Positions 1 through 12,728 of a stretch of 64,000 nt of DNA are shown here, in pieces. Within the stretch, counting starts at the first letter, position 1. The number at the start of each line of letters is the position of its first letter. This DNA is from Uloborus plumipes (taxonomy: Eukaryota > Arthropoda > Arachnida > Araneae > Uloboridae), in assembly GCA_038373865.1 (NCBI GenBank), contig JAXGGA010002827.1, forward strand, positions 46,001 through 110,000, written 5' to 3'. The notes under the pieces are model-generated. The model was not told the DNA's origin. It saw only the letters and a program-made list of their open reading frames with translations, and did not search any database. The position numbers were made by a program, and so were the translations under genes.

Positions 1-2659
1 GGGTACAGAATTCTTCTGCATTTCCAATAGTCGGCCATGGTAGGCCAACCACCGGTTCTAAGCAGTTTGGATCCTATCCTTTTTGCTATCCAGTAGTCGG
101 CCACATAATTAATGTAGCTTTTCATTCTTAATATGGGTTCATCAAATTAAAACTAAATTAACTTATTGAAATACAGCGACAATTTAACTGTTTTGAGTAA
201 AAATACCTTTTCCAAAGTTTATTTTTCTTCAAAAATAGTAATTAAATTAAATGTCTTAACTTCTTTTGACCACCATTTCGACATTTTATTTGCTCCTAGT
301 GTTGTAAATTTAATTGAAAATTCTAAACAAGACATTTTTAAATACGCATACGTTGAGTTAAGATTATAAGTTTTAATACTCATCTAGTTATTATCAAATG
401 GTGTTTTAATAGTTTTTCTTATCAAATTTTGTCTTAAACTAATGAAATTGGCGGAACGAGTGATTTGACTTCTATTGATACTTATTCGGCAGTTAATAAA
501 CATTCCCCAATTATAGGAGATAAGATGCATTACTTCAATAGTCACATAGGCTCAAGTTATTTAATGAGTGCCAAGCATGCAGTTATTCTTTCTTTTGGTA
601 TTATGCTTAACTTTTTGCTTTACCAAAGGTTCAAGACCCCTGTGCTCTATTTAGGATAATTGTTTCAAATGTTGGTACATTTTCACTAATGATTCTCCCC
701 AAATGTTTGACTTCTTGAGTTTTCTTCGCTAGAGGATTAGAATTGTGCCGAGTTAATGTCAAAACTACATGGTTACAGCATGGAGCAAACTAAATTTTGG
801 TTTGTTTTCAAGGTTATTCCTTGTTTACTAATATTTTTGTCGAAAGCTGCAGGATTACTTTCATGACATCCCGAGTTCCATTTACTTCCTTATTTCATCT
901 TACTTCAATTAGTTTAAAACAAATAAACTTGCTTCAGTGGAACATTCTGTGCTAGATGAAGCCTTGATGGAGATTCCTTTCAGTGCATTTTTGAATGTAT
1001 TTTTACTTGCATAGTTTTGGACAATCATTTCTGAAACTACAGTTTTAGTTTTATGTTCCGTATGTTGAAATTCCGTTCTAATGAATGTGAACCAGTTAAG
1101 TGCCGACGTGATTATTAGTCATGAACTGTGTCGACTCTATTATTACGTCTTTATGTTTACATAAACAGTAAAGCAGTTTTTCATTTCTTGATTCTTTGGT
1201 CATTATCACAAAAAACTGCTGTTCACTACAAAATTATTCCTGTTTTTTTACTTCCTAAGCAAGTACATTTTGTACATTTTATATAAACTTTGTTTATTTT
1301 GCCCTTCTTGCATCTTTAGTAAGTGCTGCTGAAATTCTTTTCTTCAGAAGCTTTTTTTTTAACTTTCTTTTAAGCCTAAACTACGTATACGCAATACGTA
1401 CATACCTTCTGCTTGCAACAACATTTATTTTATCTTTTATCACTTATTTCACAATACAAAGTTAAATCGTTTATTTCCTGGAGATCGTCCTAAAACGGTG
1501 TCCGGGTTTAACAAGAGGAAGGGGTGGTTAATTAAACTGTGACAGATTGCGGTAGGGGGGGGGGGAGGTAACAAGAAATATCAGTTTTCATATTTTAGTT
1601 CGCACAAAAGCATTTTATGTTCCAACTAGCGGTACCCGCACGGCTTTGCCCGTGGTATAAAACTAAAACGTCATTTGGTAATAAATTCATATCGCAGAAA
1701 GAATACTCAATTTTAGTTATAATTTAACTATAATTCCTTAATAACAATTTGTTTGTGTGTTATAGTGTGGTAGGGGAGGGTAGTTTGAATTTTGAGTATG
1801 TTGGGAAAAAAGTGTTGCGCCATTTATACTCATACCCTTATGAAGCTTTTTTATGTTTTAAATTATTTTCTTTTTGATATAAATATATTTTTAGACGTTA
1901 TTCGGAAAAAATACTTCTTTAGAGCGAGTTTTTAAAATAAAACTGTTTTTAGGCAGCTAAAGTATAAAACCATTAATGTCCCGAGAATTCTGTGCTAATT
2001 GTACTGTCTAAAATTAATAATGGTAGATTGATAGTTAGAGAAATAACTAAATCACATAGTGTATCAAGAAGTACACTAACATCATTATCTACACAAGTTG
2101 AGTACCATAGGTACCACGAAAAATATGACCAGACTAAGTATAATGCATCGCTGCATGCCCGTCATTTCACGTTTTTAGAGGGGGGGGGGGGACAAAGGGT
2201 GCAAACACAATGCAATTTCATCGGAAAAAAGCAAGCACCACGCCCATTTATATATTAATTAACTGATTTCTCAAAACCGGGGGGGGAGACAATTGACCCC
2301 CCCCTGACCCCCCAAATGACGGGTCTGGTTCATTGTAAGTTTCCCTTTGTTTTGTTTTTTCAATTCAACCCCCAATATCAGATAAGATCAATGAAAATGA
2401 AGTGGCCGACTACTGGATTCAACGTGGCCGAGCACTGGATTTCTGTGGCCGACTACTGGAGCATTTACTAGTGTTGACAACAGCTTGGATTTTAACATAA
2501 TTTTTTTTTAATTTCTGAAACAAGTAGGTGATTCACTATCAGAAAGGTTCATTCTAAAGTTTTACCTTGTTTTTGTTGCTGTATTGATAGTTGAAAGTTC
2601 TAGGTTAGCCAAGATCCACAACAGATCTCTTAAATGGCCGACCACTGGAGCACTTACCC
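1..2659. mobile_element. Probable non-autonomous TIR element with subterminal repeats (pogo-like?), left end at window edge
   Basis: Motifs of the type CCAGTAGTCGGCCA occur near the left edge (about 33-46 and 91-106) and in inverted orientation near the right end (about 2402-2460 and 2634-2650). The right end reads, on the - strand, GGGTAAGTGCTCCAGTGG, and the window begins with GGGTACAG followed by AATAGTCGGCCA, so the two ends look like diverged inverted repeats. A TA follows the right end at 2660-2661, as expected for Tc1/mariner/pogo insertion. No transposase is readable inside; the interior is AT-rich with a nested MITE at 2154-2326. The left boundary may lie outside the window, so full length and class are inferred. 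Confidence 0.4.
2154..2326 (-). mobile_element. Small hAT-type MITE, copy 1 of 4 (CGTCATTT family)
   Basis: The ends are CATGCCCGTCATTT and AAATGACGGGTCTG, 14 bp inverted repeats shared with copies at 12555, 20475 and 39783. This copy is reversed relative to them. Poly-G and poly-C runs lie near both ends and could pair into a hairpin. The flanking 8-mers agree poorly (4 of 8), so the target duplication has decayed or been lost. It is nested in the larger element at 1-2659. Confidence 0.65.
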
Positions 2660-2661
2660 TA

Positions 2662-3222
2662 TAGAAGAAAGTAAAAATAATCCCAACAATTGATTTAAAT
2701 TTTTTATCGAATTAATCTTTACAATTTAAATAAATACTCACGTAAACATTGCGGCAACATGTCTCCATTATCGTAGCGTTTTTAGACAATTCTATAATTT
2801 TCCCCAAGAAAAAGTCTTGTATTAAATGGCTACCAATAAAATTTAAGTTATAAGTGCTCCAGGTCGTCCATAAATAGACTGGTCGTCCAGGTATAAGTGG
2901 CAGGTATAAATTATCGTCAGGTTATGAACAGCCGATTAATCGGTAATCGGCAAAATAAGTTATCGATGCTTCCTTAGTTTATAACTTTCATTAAAATGTA
3001 ATAATTTTAAAAGGTAACCAGAAAAGGTTTTTGCTTAAAGGATCACATCTACGTTTGGGATTCCTTAAGCAACAGTATTTCGTTCATTAACATTTAAAAT
3101 TTATTATTTTTAATGAAATATGCAATCTGCCACGTGTCTAACCAAATGTACGTTTTTTAGTCTACTTTCCCGTTAAAAATAAAAGAAAGACGAAAAAAGT
3201 ATTAAAAGGAGCTTAATGCATC
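2662..3222. other. Unassigned AT-rich sequence with one MITE relic
   Basis: No gene seen. At about 2932-2951 there is an isolated GCCGATTAATCGG followed by TAATCGGC. This is the subterminal motif of the hAT MITE found complete at 53120-53850, so this is probably a relic of that family. Confidence 0.3.
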
Positions 3223-3310
3223 TAAAAAATATCGCCAAGTCCAAAAAATATCGCCAAGTTAAAAAAAAATATCGCCAAGTCAAAAAAATATCGCCAAGTT
3301 AAAAAAATAA
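3223..3310. repeat. Tandem repeat, about 20 bp unit, 4 copies
   Basis: The unit AAAAAATATCGCCAAGT is repeated four times in direct orientation, with variation only in the length of the A run and one or two bases at the junctions. Confidence 0.85.
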
Positions 3311-3377
3311 AAAGGTAAAATGAAAAACGAAAAACTAAAAATTTGAAAGTAGGGTATTGAGATGGGGAATTTGTGTG

Positions 3378-3430
3378 TCGGTCGGTTGGTCTCTCGGTCG
3401 GTCGGTCGGTCTGTCTGTCCCCCCCCCCCT
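3378..3430. repeat. GGTC/GTCT microsatellite and C run
   Basis: A run of GGTCGGTC units passes into GTCTGTC units and then a stretch of about 11 C. It directly precedes the first unit of the 146 bp array and may be its start-associated simple repeat. Confidence 0.75.
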
Positions 3431-3996
3431 AATAACTTTTGAATGAACATTCCGATTTCGACATCTTTTTTTTTGTTGGAAAGATCTCGGCGAGTACAGC
3501 TCATTCCCACATTTGATTTTTCGATTTGAACAATTTTTGGTTCAACTTTGAACCGTTCAAACAACCTGTCCCACGATGGTAACTTTTGAGTGAACAGTCC
3601 GATTTGAACAAACTTTTTTTTGTTCGAAAGATCTTATCAAGAATACTTCATTTCCGTATTTACATTTTCGATTTGAACAATTTTTCGTTCAACATTGAAC
3701 TGCTCAAGCAAGCTGTCACCCCTAATAACTTTTGAGTGAACAGTCCGATTTAAATAAACTTTTTTTTTGTTCGAAGGATCTCACCAAGAATACTTCATAA
3801 CCGTATTTAAATTTTCAATTTGAACATTTTTTCGTTCAACATTGAACCGTTTAAGCAACCTTTCCCCACCTAATAACTTGTGAGTGAACCATCCGAATGG
3901 GATAAACTTTTTTTTGTTTGAAAGATCTCGGAGAGGCTCATTCCCATATTTCGCTTTTTGATTTGACCATTTTTCGTTCAATAGTGAACCGTTCAG
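3430..3996. repeat. Tandem array, about 146 bp unit, about 4 copies
   Basis: The phrase TAATAACTTTTGAGTGAAC recurs at about 3430, 3578, 3722 and 3871, giving a period of 144-149 bp. Each unit also carries GTTCGAAAGATCT, CGATTTGAACAATTTTTCG and TTCAACATTGAACCG with substitutions. Open frames crossing this region on the - strand follow the repeat and are not genes. Confidence 0.8.
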
Positions 3997-6167
3997 AAAA
4001 AAAATTTAACAATAGCGCCTACGGGGAATTTAAGTTGAATGTTGAGCCTGAACTTAAAGTCGGATTTTCTTCAAACTAACTTTGTAAGAAAATGGTTTTG
4101 ATAAGTAATGTTTGTAAAGTACTTTTCTGAATAATCTTGTGTGAGGACTCTGATCAAGACTCCGACTCCGCAAACATGGCGGAAATGCAGGCTCAGAAAA
4201 AAAATGACTGAATGTGCAGACGATTTTTTGTTTATTTATTCATTTGTATTATTTTATTTATTATTATTATTATTTTTTTTTTGGCAGACGATTTTTTTTG
4301 TAACAAAAATGTTTCATTCACGAGGGCAATTTATTCTTTATTTATATTTAACAACTGGCAACGGATTAAAAGTAAAATTTTATCAACGGACGAGTTTTTT
4401 TTTTCTTTTTTTTTTTTTTTCTTTCTTTGATAAAATGTGTTTTGATGTACTTAGTACTTTTAATTTTTTTCTTTGAAAACGATTGAGGAATTTTTCTACG
4501 GAAGAACTGGAAAAGTTACATTCTTTAAAAGGGGCGACAAAACTTTATTTATTCATTTATTTACTTTTTAAGTGTCTATTTCATCTGATGAGAGGGGTAT
4601 ATTTTGCTTTTAGAAATAAGCTCAAAGTGCTAAAAAGGTATGTTTGACATGATTTTTTGTCTCAGATAATCAAGAGAATAATGATCAGATGCTAGAATGC
4701 CGATGTCGATGTACGGGAAAGTAGGCTCGTTTAGTTCTTGACAGAACTTCTTGGTTTTTTTCCCTTGTGAAACAGCTCTTCAAATAAAGCAACTCCGACA
4801 TTTGAATTTAAAAACTAGTCAAATCAATATCTTAATTCATCTAACTGTCCCACTCCCCATACATCAGCGAAAAAGCAAGACTGAGGAAGAGGATTCCTGG
4901 TGAGGATGAAACTGCAGTATCTGGATGACCCAGCTGGTGGTGTATTCCATGTACCTTAGCGCTGGGTTTGTCATAGAAATTTACTACTTAACATATGTCA
5001 TTTTACCCAAAATTATTTGAGTCTGCAGAATCTTTCTCCGAAAGTTGGGGACACATGTGGTGATTGAATCTATTTCAGCGTATGTTTTATTCCTGTTAAG
5101 TTTTCCTTAACTTGATAAATAATGTTTAACAAGTTGAGAAAATTTTCAATGTGAGGGCGATTAATTTGTTTATTTACCCTTTTACTATGTATATGGTTCT
5201 CACATGATTGGGGAGTGGGCCCTAGGACATCCTTTTTTTTTGATAAACTGTAGAGATTCAGCCAATAAGTGGGAGGCAAAACCTCTCCGAACGCATTTCT
5301 CTCCCATTTCGTTACCAAAGGTACTCTAAAATTGCGTTTTTCGAACTTCAACCTCATAGTAATTTTGGGCGAGTGTTTCGAACATCTCCTAACATTATCA
5401 AATGTCGTCAAAATTTTCATTTTTTGGAACTTCAATTGTGAAAAAATAAGTGAGGAAAGGTCCTAAGCATCATCCCTTCCCGTATCATCATCAAAGATGG
5501 ACTACACTTTCGTCCTCAGAATTTGAATTCCGAAACATTGTCGGTACAAGGCCCCTCAAGGGAGGGGCGATAACCCCCATCGCCCCTCTCTTGTATTCGT
5601 CCTTGATATTTTTAATCACCTTATTTGTTCACTATCGAACCAGGAGTTGTGCATTTAATAAACTGAAGAGCCAGTGTTTAATGCACTAATAATTATGTTT
5701 TGTGTTATCACAATTTAAAATAACTATTATGTGAACATTGACACATATACACACAATTATTTGCTCACATAGTGAGTCAGAAGAAGAAGACGGAGCAATT
5801 GTTTCAGCGCGTAGAACTATAAACAAGGTAGTAGTAGGAAGAGCTGCCAAATCAATATGCAAGAATCTGTTAATTCGTTTCACTTGACGTCTTGACAGAC
5901 GGGAAAGGTTAGTTTTGTATCTTTTGCGGAGACTGACGTTGCCCTAACAACAGATGTAATAATCGATGAAATCACTCGATTGTGAGACAAAAGTATTTTG
6001 CAGTTTTCTGTTCACTGGGACCAAACAGATCAAAAAAACAAAAAGAAGTGAAAAGAAAGATGTCAGAGAGTTCGTCTAGAACTAAACTAATGGGTTTGCG
6101 TGAAAACCATCATCGTTTTTGTAGCATTAGTTTTCTCTCCGTCATTTATCTTAGATCAAACTTTTTT
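3997..6167. other. Intergenic/intronic sequence with degenerate repeats
   Basis: No convincing exon. Poly-T tracts lie at 4260-4460. Between about 5265 and 5520 there are degenerate units related to the repeat at 16290-16700 (AAAATTGCGTTTTTCGAACTTC and GGAACTTCAATTGTGAAAA types). A GC-rich hairpin sits at about 5562-5588, where GGGGCGAT pairs with ATCGCCCC. The rest is unassigned. Confidence 0.4.
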
Positions 6168-6175
6168 CTATCAAC

Positions 6176-7550
6176 TAGAGGTGGAGCGAAACTCTGGTCA
6201 AGCCGAAGCTTCGACTATTTCACCGAAACTTCGGCCTGCCCGAAGCATGAGGTGTGATGCGGCCACTTAGAACTATAATAATTTATTTTCTAAATTTTCA
6301 TTTTACAATTATAATAACGTAAAGTATTGTCATTTAAACCATACTCATGAAAAATGTAGTAAAGCATAGAAGAAAATTATACTTAATTAAAATTATTTAG
6401 TATATTGAACCTCTGGAACCAGAAACTTTAATAATCATCAGTATATTCTATTTAACACGAAAACTTATTAATTAACTTATTAACTTCTATGAAATAAACA
6501 AGGTAAAATAAATTACGTTCAGTTAATAATTATATGAACAACTTTAGTTGCTTTAAAATGAAGCTAGTAAAATGTGGCTTTCTTTAAACATGTCTAGTGC
6601 ACACACACTTTAAACACACTTACAAAAAAAAAAAGTCGATTTTCGTCATCTACCAGAACACTTTTTTTTTAATCATATTTTATTTGATAGAGTTATAGTT
6701 ATAGGTATAAATTTCAGTTTTTGTTAAATTTATTAATATGGTAACAAAATTTAATTCATTTTGTAAATATAGATCAAGATTATTAATGATAATCCAAGAT
6801 TATAAAACATCGTGAGAAATAACAAAAAGTAAATTGAAGCTGGATTTTTATTTCTTTCTATCAAGAAAAGTACGAGAAGAGGGCCTTCTTGCTCACCCAA
6901 TTTTGATAACAGATTTTAAGTTTCAAGCTAATTTGTTACTTCAAAGAAAAAGCTTATTTTTCACTTAATTATTTTTTAAAGTAAACAGTTCTGAAATTAA
7001 ACGTATTGAAAATTTTATATAACAAATTTAAATACTGAATGATAAGTAAGGTAAAATGCATGTACATGACTCTAACAAATTCAAATGAAATTCGAAATTT
7101 TTAATGTAAGAATATTTAAATATCTATTACAACACGCCCACACACCATATAAAGATGTAATGTAAGTAGAAAATGTCTAGTTGAATTATTCTACGATTTA
7201 GTATTTGAGATGAGTGAGTTTTATTACAAATATCAACTTAACTATCGAACTTGCCTTTCATACACCAAATAATGCTTCATATTACTTATTTGCAAAAGAG
7301 AAATGAGAAATGTCTTCTTTTCTGGTACTACCAACTCAAAACAAAAATAACTACTTTAATTCGGGAAATTAATATAAAATAGGACAGTAAGCTAAAAATG
7401 TTGTGCAACACTAAGAATAACAAAACATATGGAGGATAGTATCATAGTCTATGCATTTAATGTGCATTCAGAGCTAAAACTTCAATATGTTCAGCAGCCG
7501 AAGCATCGGTATTCGGCGCATCGGCCAAACTGCGTTTCGTGCAATCTTTA
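6176..7550. mobile_element. Diverged non-autonomous hAT derivative
   Basis: The left end reads TAGAGGTGGAGCGAAA. The right end, read from the other strand, is TAAAGATTGCACGAAA, matching at 11 of 16 positions. Inside both ends are GAAGCTTCG/CGAAGCATCGG-type motifs like those under the ends of the hAT copies at 52302 and 59543. Flanking 8-mers CTATCAAC (6168-6175) and CTTTTAAC (7551-7558) agree at 6 of 8, the length expected for hAT. The 1.37 kb interior is AT-rich with no readable transposase. Confidence 0.55.
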
Positions 7551-7558
7551 CTTTTAAC

Positions 7559-9948
7559 ACTTATAAAAATTACATCAAAGCAGTTTTTTTTCTACTGCAT
7601 AAAAAATAAAGCAACTATACATTTTTGAAACATGAAAACATTTTCTATCAATTAATGGGTTTGATGGTAGAAATATTAATCAAAAATATACACATTTTAT
7701 TTTTTAGTGTGTAAGCAAAAACAAACGACGGATATTTACAATGTAATACTGAATTACACACAAAACTTCGTCAGTCACAATTTGAAATTTCAAAACTCAA
7801 ACTATTAAAAATATATATTCATAAGCCCCACACGACCGTTTAGTCCGCTAAACTGTTTGATCCAGCACGGCCTTTGCTTCTGCCTATCACACAAGCAAGA
7901 GATTAATTGACATTTATCGGACAAAGTGATGCAAAAAAAACAATCTTGAATTTTTAGTGAAAAATACTAAGCAGCAAAAAGAAAAAAAGTTTTTAAAGGA
8001 AACAAACCAAAGGAAAAACAAAATATGGGAGAGAAAAAAAAATGGAAGGGAAAAAAAATGGAGAGAAGCTTGTAATTTTCAATTCCTTAGCAGTTCAAGG
8101 TGCTGCCATCTATTGTATAAGTTTGAGATATAAAATAAACTTTTCTTAGTGATAATTCTTAAATTTTATAACTTCCTTTCCTACACATATATACAAGGCC
8201 CTAAATGGTACTTACATTTTACTACCTCTCAGAGAGTCTAAAACTTAGGGGGTGCTTAAATATGCTTTAAAAATGAAATGTAAATAAAATTTTAATTAAT
8301 GCAATAATTTTTCCCCCTTAAAAAAAAGAAAGAAAAACCACGTTGTACTTAAAACTTACAAACAATAAAGGAGGGGTGCGCACAAGAAGAGTTCAAGGAG
8401 CAAACTACGCCATTAGAATTTTACTAGGGAAAGGAGGGATTTTCACAGGAGTTTTGGTCTCATTCTTGGGAGTCTCGTTCTTGGGGGAACTCTAGCATAT
8501 GAAGGGGATGCGCCATCGCCCTTGGGGTGAATGGGCCCCTTTGAATAAAGAACCATTAAAATTTGAATTTATGCTCTCGAACATCATAATCTCCCCCCCC
8601 CCCCCGCCGGATTTTTGAAATAGAAAAATATTATGTATTTGCGTTTCGTTACTTTTTTCGTTGCAAAATATATTGAGTTTGCGCTATCCATTGGTAAAAA
8701 TTTTGAAATAACGGGCCTACTTGCGAAATTTAGCTTTGATTTAGAAGAGAAGGTTTGAAAATAAAAAATATTATTTCATGCATTTAATTATTCATTTTTA
8801 CATTTTGTAGTTTCTTTCCAAGTAGGTTGCAGTGCTGCTTTATCGTGAATCTAATTTTTAATGCGCCTAACGACACCTGTGGATGGTGATTGCAAGTTAG
8901 ATAGTAAATTTCAAACTGGTGCTGTGTCTGGCTCCCTTGTTGCAGTTACCGCTATTAATAATTTGAGAAGTAAAACTGAAGCAAAAACTTTGGTAAACTC
9001 AAAAAAAAAAAAAAAAGTTATTATCTTACGATATTAGTATGTGATCTCAGTCAGTGTAATTTAATCAAAAATGTACTGCAAAGTTACGTACGTTTTTGAG
9101 CAACGTTTTGAGACGGTGGATTCATCGAGCCAAACGTTGAAATGAAAAAAAAATAAATAAAAATAAACGATTGAGAGCTTGAAACAGGCTAATTGGATTG
9201 ACATTTTTGAGTTATTTTCCAGTCAGTTGTAGAAAAAACACTTTCTGTAATTTTTATTTATTTATTTATTTATTTATTGTTCATTTTAGTAAAGCGTTTC
9301 ATACTTCAAACAGTTCGGTTTATTTCAATAAAATACTGAGAAAGAAAGGGGTTGTAATTCATGATTCGACTCCCTTTTTCTTGTGTAAATAATGATGGAG
9401 CAAGTTATACCGTCTGTTTTTCCCTTCAATTTAATAATTATTTCCTTCTTTATGTGGGAGAAAAATACGTTCATTGCACATGAAAATCTGTCCTTGAACA
9501 TATGAATGCCGTAGCCATGATTTAAAATTATTTTAAGACAAATCTTATACTTTTTTATTAAGACGTGTGGGGAAAAGTTAAAAAAAAAAAAAAAAATGCA
9601 CACACGTCAATCTAAATTAGTATTATGCTACTGCTGCCATCTACATAACTGACATGTAACAACAAGACTTCGCTACTAAATTGCTTTCGTTTTGCAAAAA
9701 CGAAAGCATTAAATGATAATTGATTTGTAACAAAACTTTAAATGATAATAAATTTGAAACAAAGTAATTTTATATTTCTCTCCAAGCAACCAATAAAAAA
9801 ATGAGTTTTTTTCTTTTTAAATCATGCAGTATATCATTTCTACTCAGTTTAATAGGATGTTAACGAAGACCAATGAAAATAAAGACCTGTAGGAAGGAAC
9901 TGCTACAATTAACAATTTTTTCAAAATTAGAGGTTAAAAGTAGTGATG
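7559..9948. other. Unassigned AT-rich sequence
   Basis: No gene or element recognised. It contains poly-A tracts, a G/C-rich patch at about 8370-8610 with C and G runs, and a short TTTA run at about 9256-9280. Open frames are short and AT-driven. Confidence 0.3.
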
Positions 9949-10030
9949 TGTCGGATATCCGTATCCGTATCCACGGAGCTCCGCTGAAAAAAAAAGATCT
10001 GGATCCGGATAAACGGAGCTTTTGCATCAT
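9949..10030. mobile_element. Possible hAT-type end fragment
   Basis: The sequence TAGTGATGTGTCGGATATCC is followed by repeated TATCCG and by inverted GGATCCGGATA about 40 bp later. A TAGTGATG-type start with subterminal GGATATCCG palindromes resembles the ends of hAT elements. No matching right end was found downstream, so this is at most a fragment. Confidence 0.3.
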
Positions 10031-10579
10031 TATTTTTTTTTAATTCTTAAAATAGATAACAATAAATACTATTAATTTCCAAAAATTAAATTTACTGTAG
10101 TTTATAGGCATAAATTAAATTCTAACGTAAAGTGGATTAGGAACAAATGTATTCAGTATTAATTAAATATAACGAGATTGAAATTTTCCATGATATTTTA
10201 ATTGAGATAATTATTTTAATAAATTGTGCAGTTTGTTTTAACATTAGAGAAAACCAGGGTTGAGAAATTTCATGAAATTTTCGAAAATATCCGATTATTT
10301 GATGTGTATCAGATATTTAGATGTTTATCCAACATTTTAGTTTTAGCTTGAATAAATTTTTGAGGCTTGTTTCCGATTTTTAACGCGTTAAAATACGTAT
10401 CTAGAGACGTTAAAAATAATTTTGCTCTGATGCGCTTGATATGCATCTAACAAATTTTAAGCAGGCTTATGGTTATAGATATGATAGATAGACTAAAACA
10501 GATCCTTTGTTTTACTAATTTATGGACTCAAACTGGATTCTAAGGAAAGCAAGCTTACTTGTGGATTAAAGCATTCGCT

Positions 10580-11100
10580 TCAGAAAAAAAAAAAAAAAAT
10601 GTAGTTTGAAGCGCTTTATCATTAGCAGGAAAAAGGGATTAGAAGTTGAGAACACAGATTAATCAACAGACCGATTACACACATTATTTTCCCATCTCAA
10701 GCCATACTTTTATTTTTATTTGCAACGGAAAAATATATTAGCAAGAAAAAGTGATAAGAAATTAAAAATACACAGATAAACCAACAGGCTGATCATACAC
10801 GTTATTTACCCATCTCAATCTCTGCCTTTATTTTTATTTGCTCTAGAAAAAGAAAGTTTGAAGCGTTTTAACACTAGCAAGAACGAGTAATAAGGAGGCG
10901 AGAATATACAGATAATAATATAATAGGCTGATCACACATATTATTTACCCATCTCAATTCCAACTTTTATTTCTATTTGCATCAGGAAAAAAATGTTTGA
11001 AGCTTTTATCATGAGCAAGAAAGTGATAAAGCATTGAGAACACGCAGAAAAATTAAGTCTGATCATTCACATTATATTTACATTTCACACATCAAACATT
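10580..11100. repeat. Degenerate tandem array, about 120-140 bp unit, about 4 copies
   Basis: The phrase CCCATCTCAA recurs at about 10691, 10809 and 10948. It is preceded each time by a variant of CTGATCACACATTATTTAC and followed by CTTTTATTTTTATTTGC, then a poly-A-rich stretch and TTTGAAGC. Units have drifted by substitutions and small indels. Confidence 0.75.
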
Positions 11101-12546
11101 TTTTTTTTAAATTTGTTCTTGACTCATTTAACGAAACTTTAATTTTTAATGATATTTCTTGGAGGAAATTGATTCCTCTGCTTGCTTTCATTTGTTTATA
11201 TATGACAATGTTTGCCTCTTATTAGTCTTTCACGTTCTTCTTTTGCTTTCATTCAACTTGGTTTAACAAAAAGCTCGAACAGAACGAGCCCACCTTCATG
11301 TGTGTTATCACGAGACACATCTGGGTACACTTTTCTCGATTATTCTTGAGAACCCTATTTCACACACGAAAACAATAGAAAATCTTTCTTAGGATATCAG
11401 ATAGTTTTACGTTATTTTCCAGAACTAGTCATCAAGTTAAATACCCAAGTATTGGAATACACAGTATTACCCAAACATTTTTTCAAACTTAAATTTTAAG
11501 ATTAGCAATATAATTTTTCAGGTTTTTTCTGGGCAATTAACGATGCACCCCTTACAGGTTTTTATGTATTCCCAGTGGTACGAGTATTACCGCTAGAGAG
11601 CTATTGTGGTACGCTACGGTTTCAACTGTTATTCGCAGAATATCAGCAATTATTTGACAAATGCAAATTTCAACCCGTTGACGGGATTCAACCAAAAACA
11701 ATATTTTTATTTGTTTTTTCACCCAACTAACAAAGTTTTTTTTTTTCTTTTTAAATACTTAGAAAAAATGTAAAAAATTGTTGGCCATAAACAACGCCAT
11801 CATGCCGCAAAGGGTTAAAGTGAGGATGTCAGGAATATGTCCCCGACATACAAAGATTTTCAGATATGACAGAGAAGAAATCTCACAGGGATTGAGATCT
11901 GCTGATATCGTTAATCGTTGGCCATGTCATAAGAAATGCACGACTAATTCTGTTTAAGAAAATATGCTGCACTCAACACCCGATGAATGGCTCGCTATCT
12001 AGCATAAAAACAGTGGAATTTAGGCACTGTTTTTGCGACGAGATAACGTAATACCTGTGGTATTACGTGATTCCCAAGCCTAGAAGCATATCTGTCAGAA
12101 CTTATAGAGCATTTGAATCTCCTGTAGATTCAAATCGTCTAAGTATTTCTGGTGTGACAATTTCGCTCATCCGTTCTTTTAGTAATTTTTTCAATTGCTG
12201 GAATGAAATTCACTATGGGCCATTCTAGATACCTGAATAAAAGAGGTTGACCAATAAAGCAAGGTCACTTGAATTTAGTGTCATAGAAAGCAAAAAAAAA
12301 AAAAAAAAAAAATTCTTTCAACCGTTCCTTTTTGTCTTTATAATTTATCCATAGAACTCATTTATTCAAATGTCTTGATTTTTGTTTTCACAATACTAAA
12401 TTTCATTCTAACGAACTTTTTTTTCGTATTTGTTTACTCATAAAAATCGCAATTATACTCCCTCTACTGTATTGGTACACCAAAGTCGTTGTATTTTGCC
12501 GAACACATTACGTATTACAGATTTCTAAACACCTCACGCAATTTCA
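11101..12546. other. Unassigned sequence
   Basis: No exon, RNA gene or element recognised on either strand. A 21-base A run lies at about 12291-12311. Confidence 0.3.
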
Positions 12547-12554
12547 TGCTCACC

Positions 12555-12720
12555 TAGGCTCGTCATTTAGGGGGGGTCAGGGGGGAAAATCCCCCCTGAC
12601 TTTGAGAAATCAATGTATTAACATATAAGTGGGCATGGCTTTTTTGTTTTCCAATGAAATTGCATTGTGTTTGAACCCTTTGCCCCCCCCCCCCCGGAAA
12701 AACTTGAAATGACGGATCTG
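12555..12720 (+). mobile_element. Small hAT-type MITE, copy 2 of 4 (CGTCATTT family)
   Basis: The ends TAGGCTCGTCATTT and AAATGACGGATCTG form 14 bp inverted repeats. G and C runs lie inside both ends. Flanking 8-mers TGCTCACC and CGCTTACC agree at 6 of 8, consistent with an aged hAT target duplication. No coding capacity (166 bp). Confidence 0.8.
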
Positions 12721-12728
12721 CGCTTACC

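Noticed and set aside
4141..4476. 111-codon + strand frame with hydrophobic Phe runs
   Set aside because: The apparent membrane segments are poly-T tracts.
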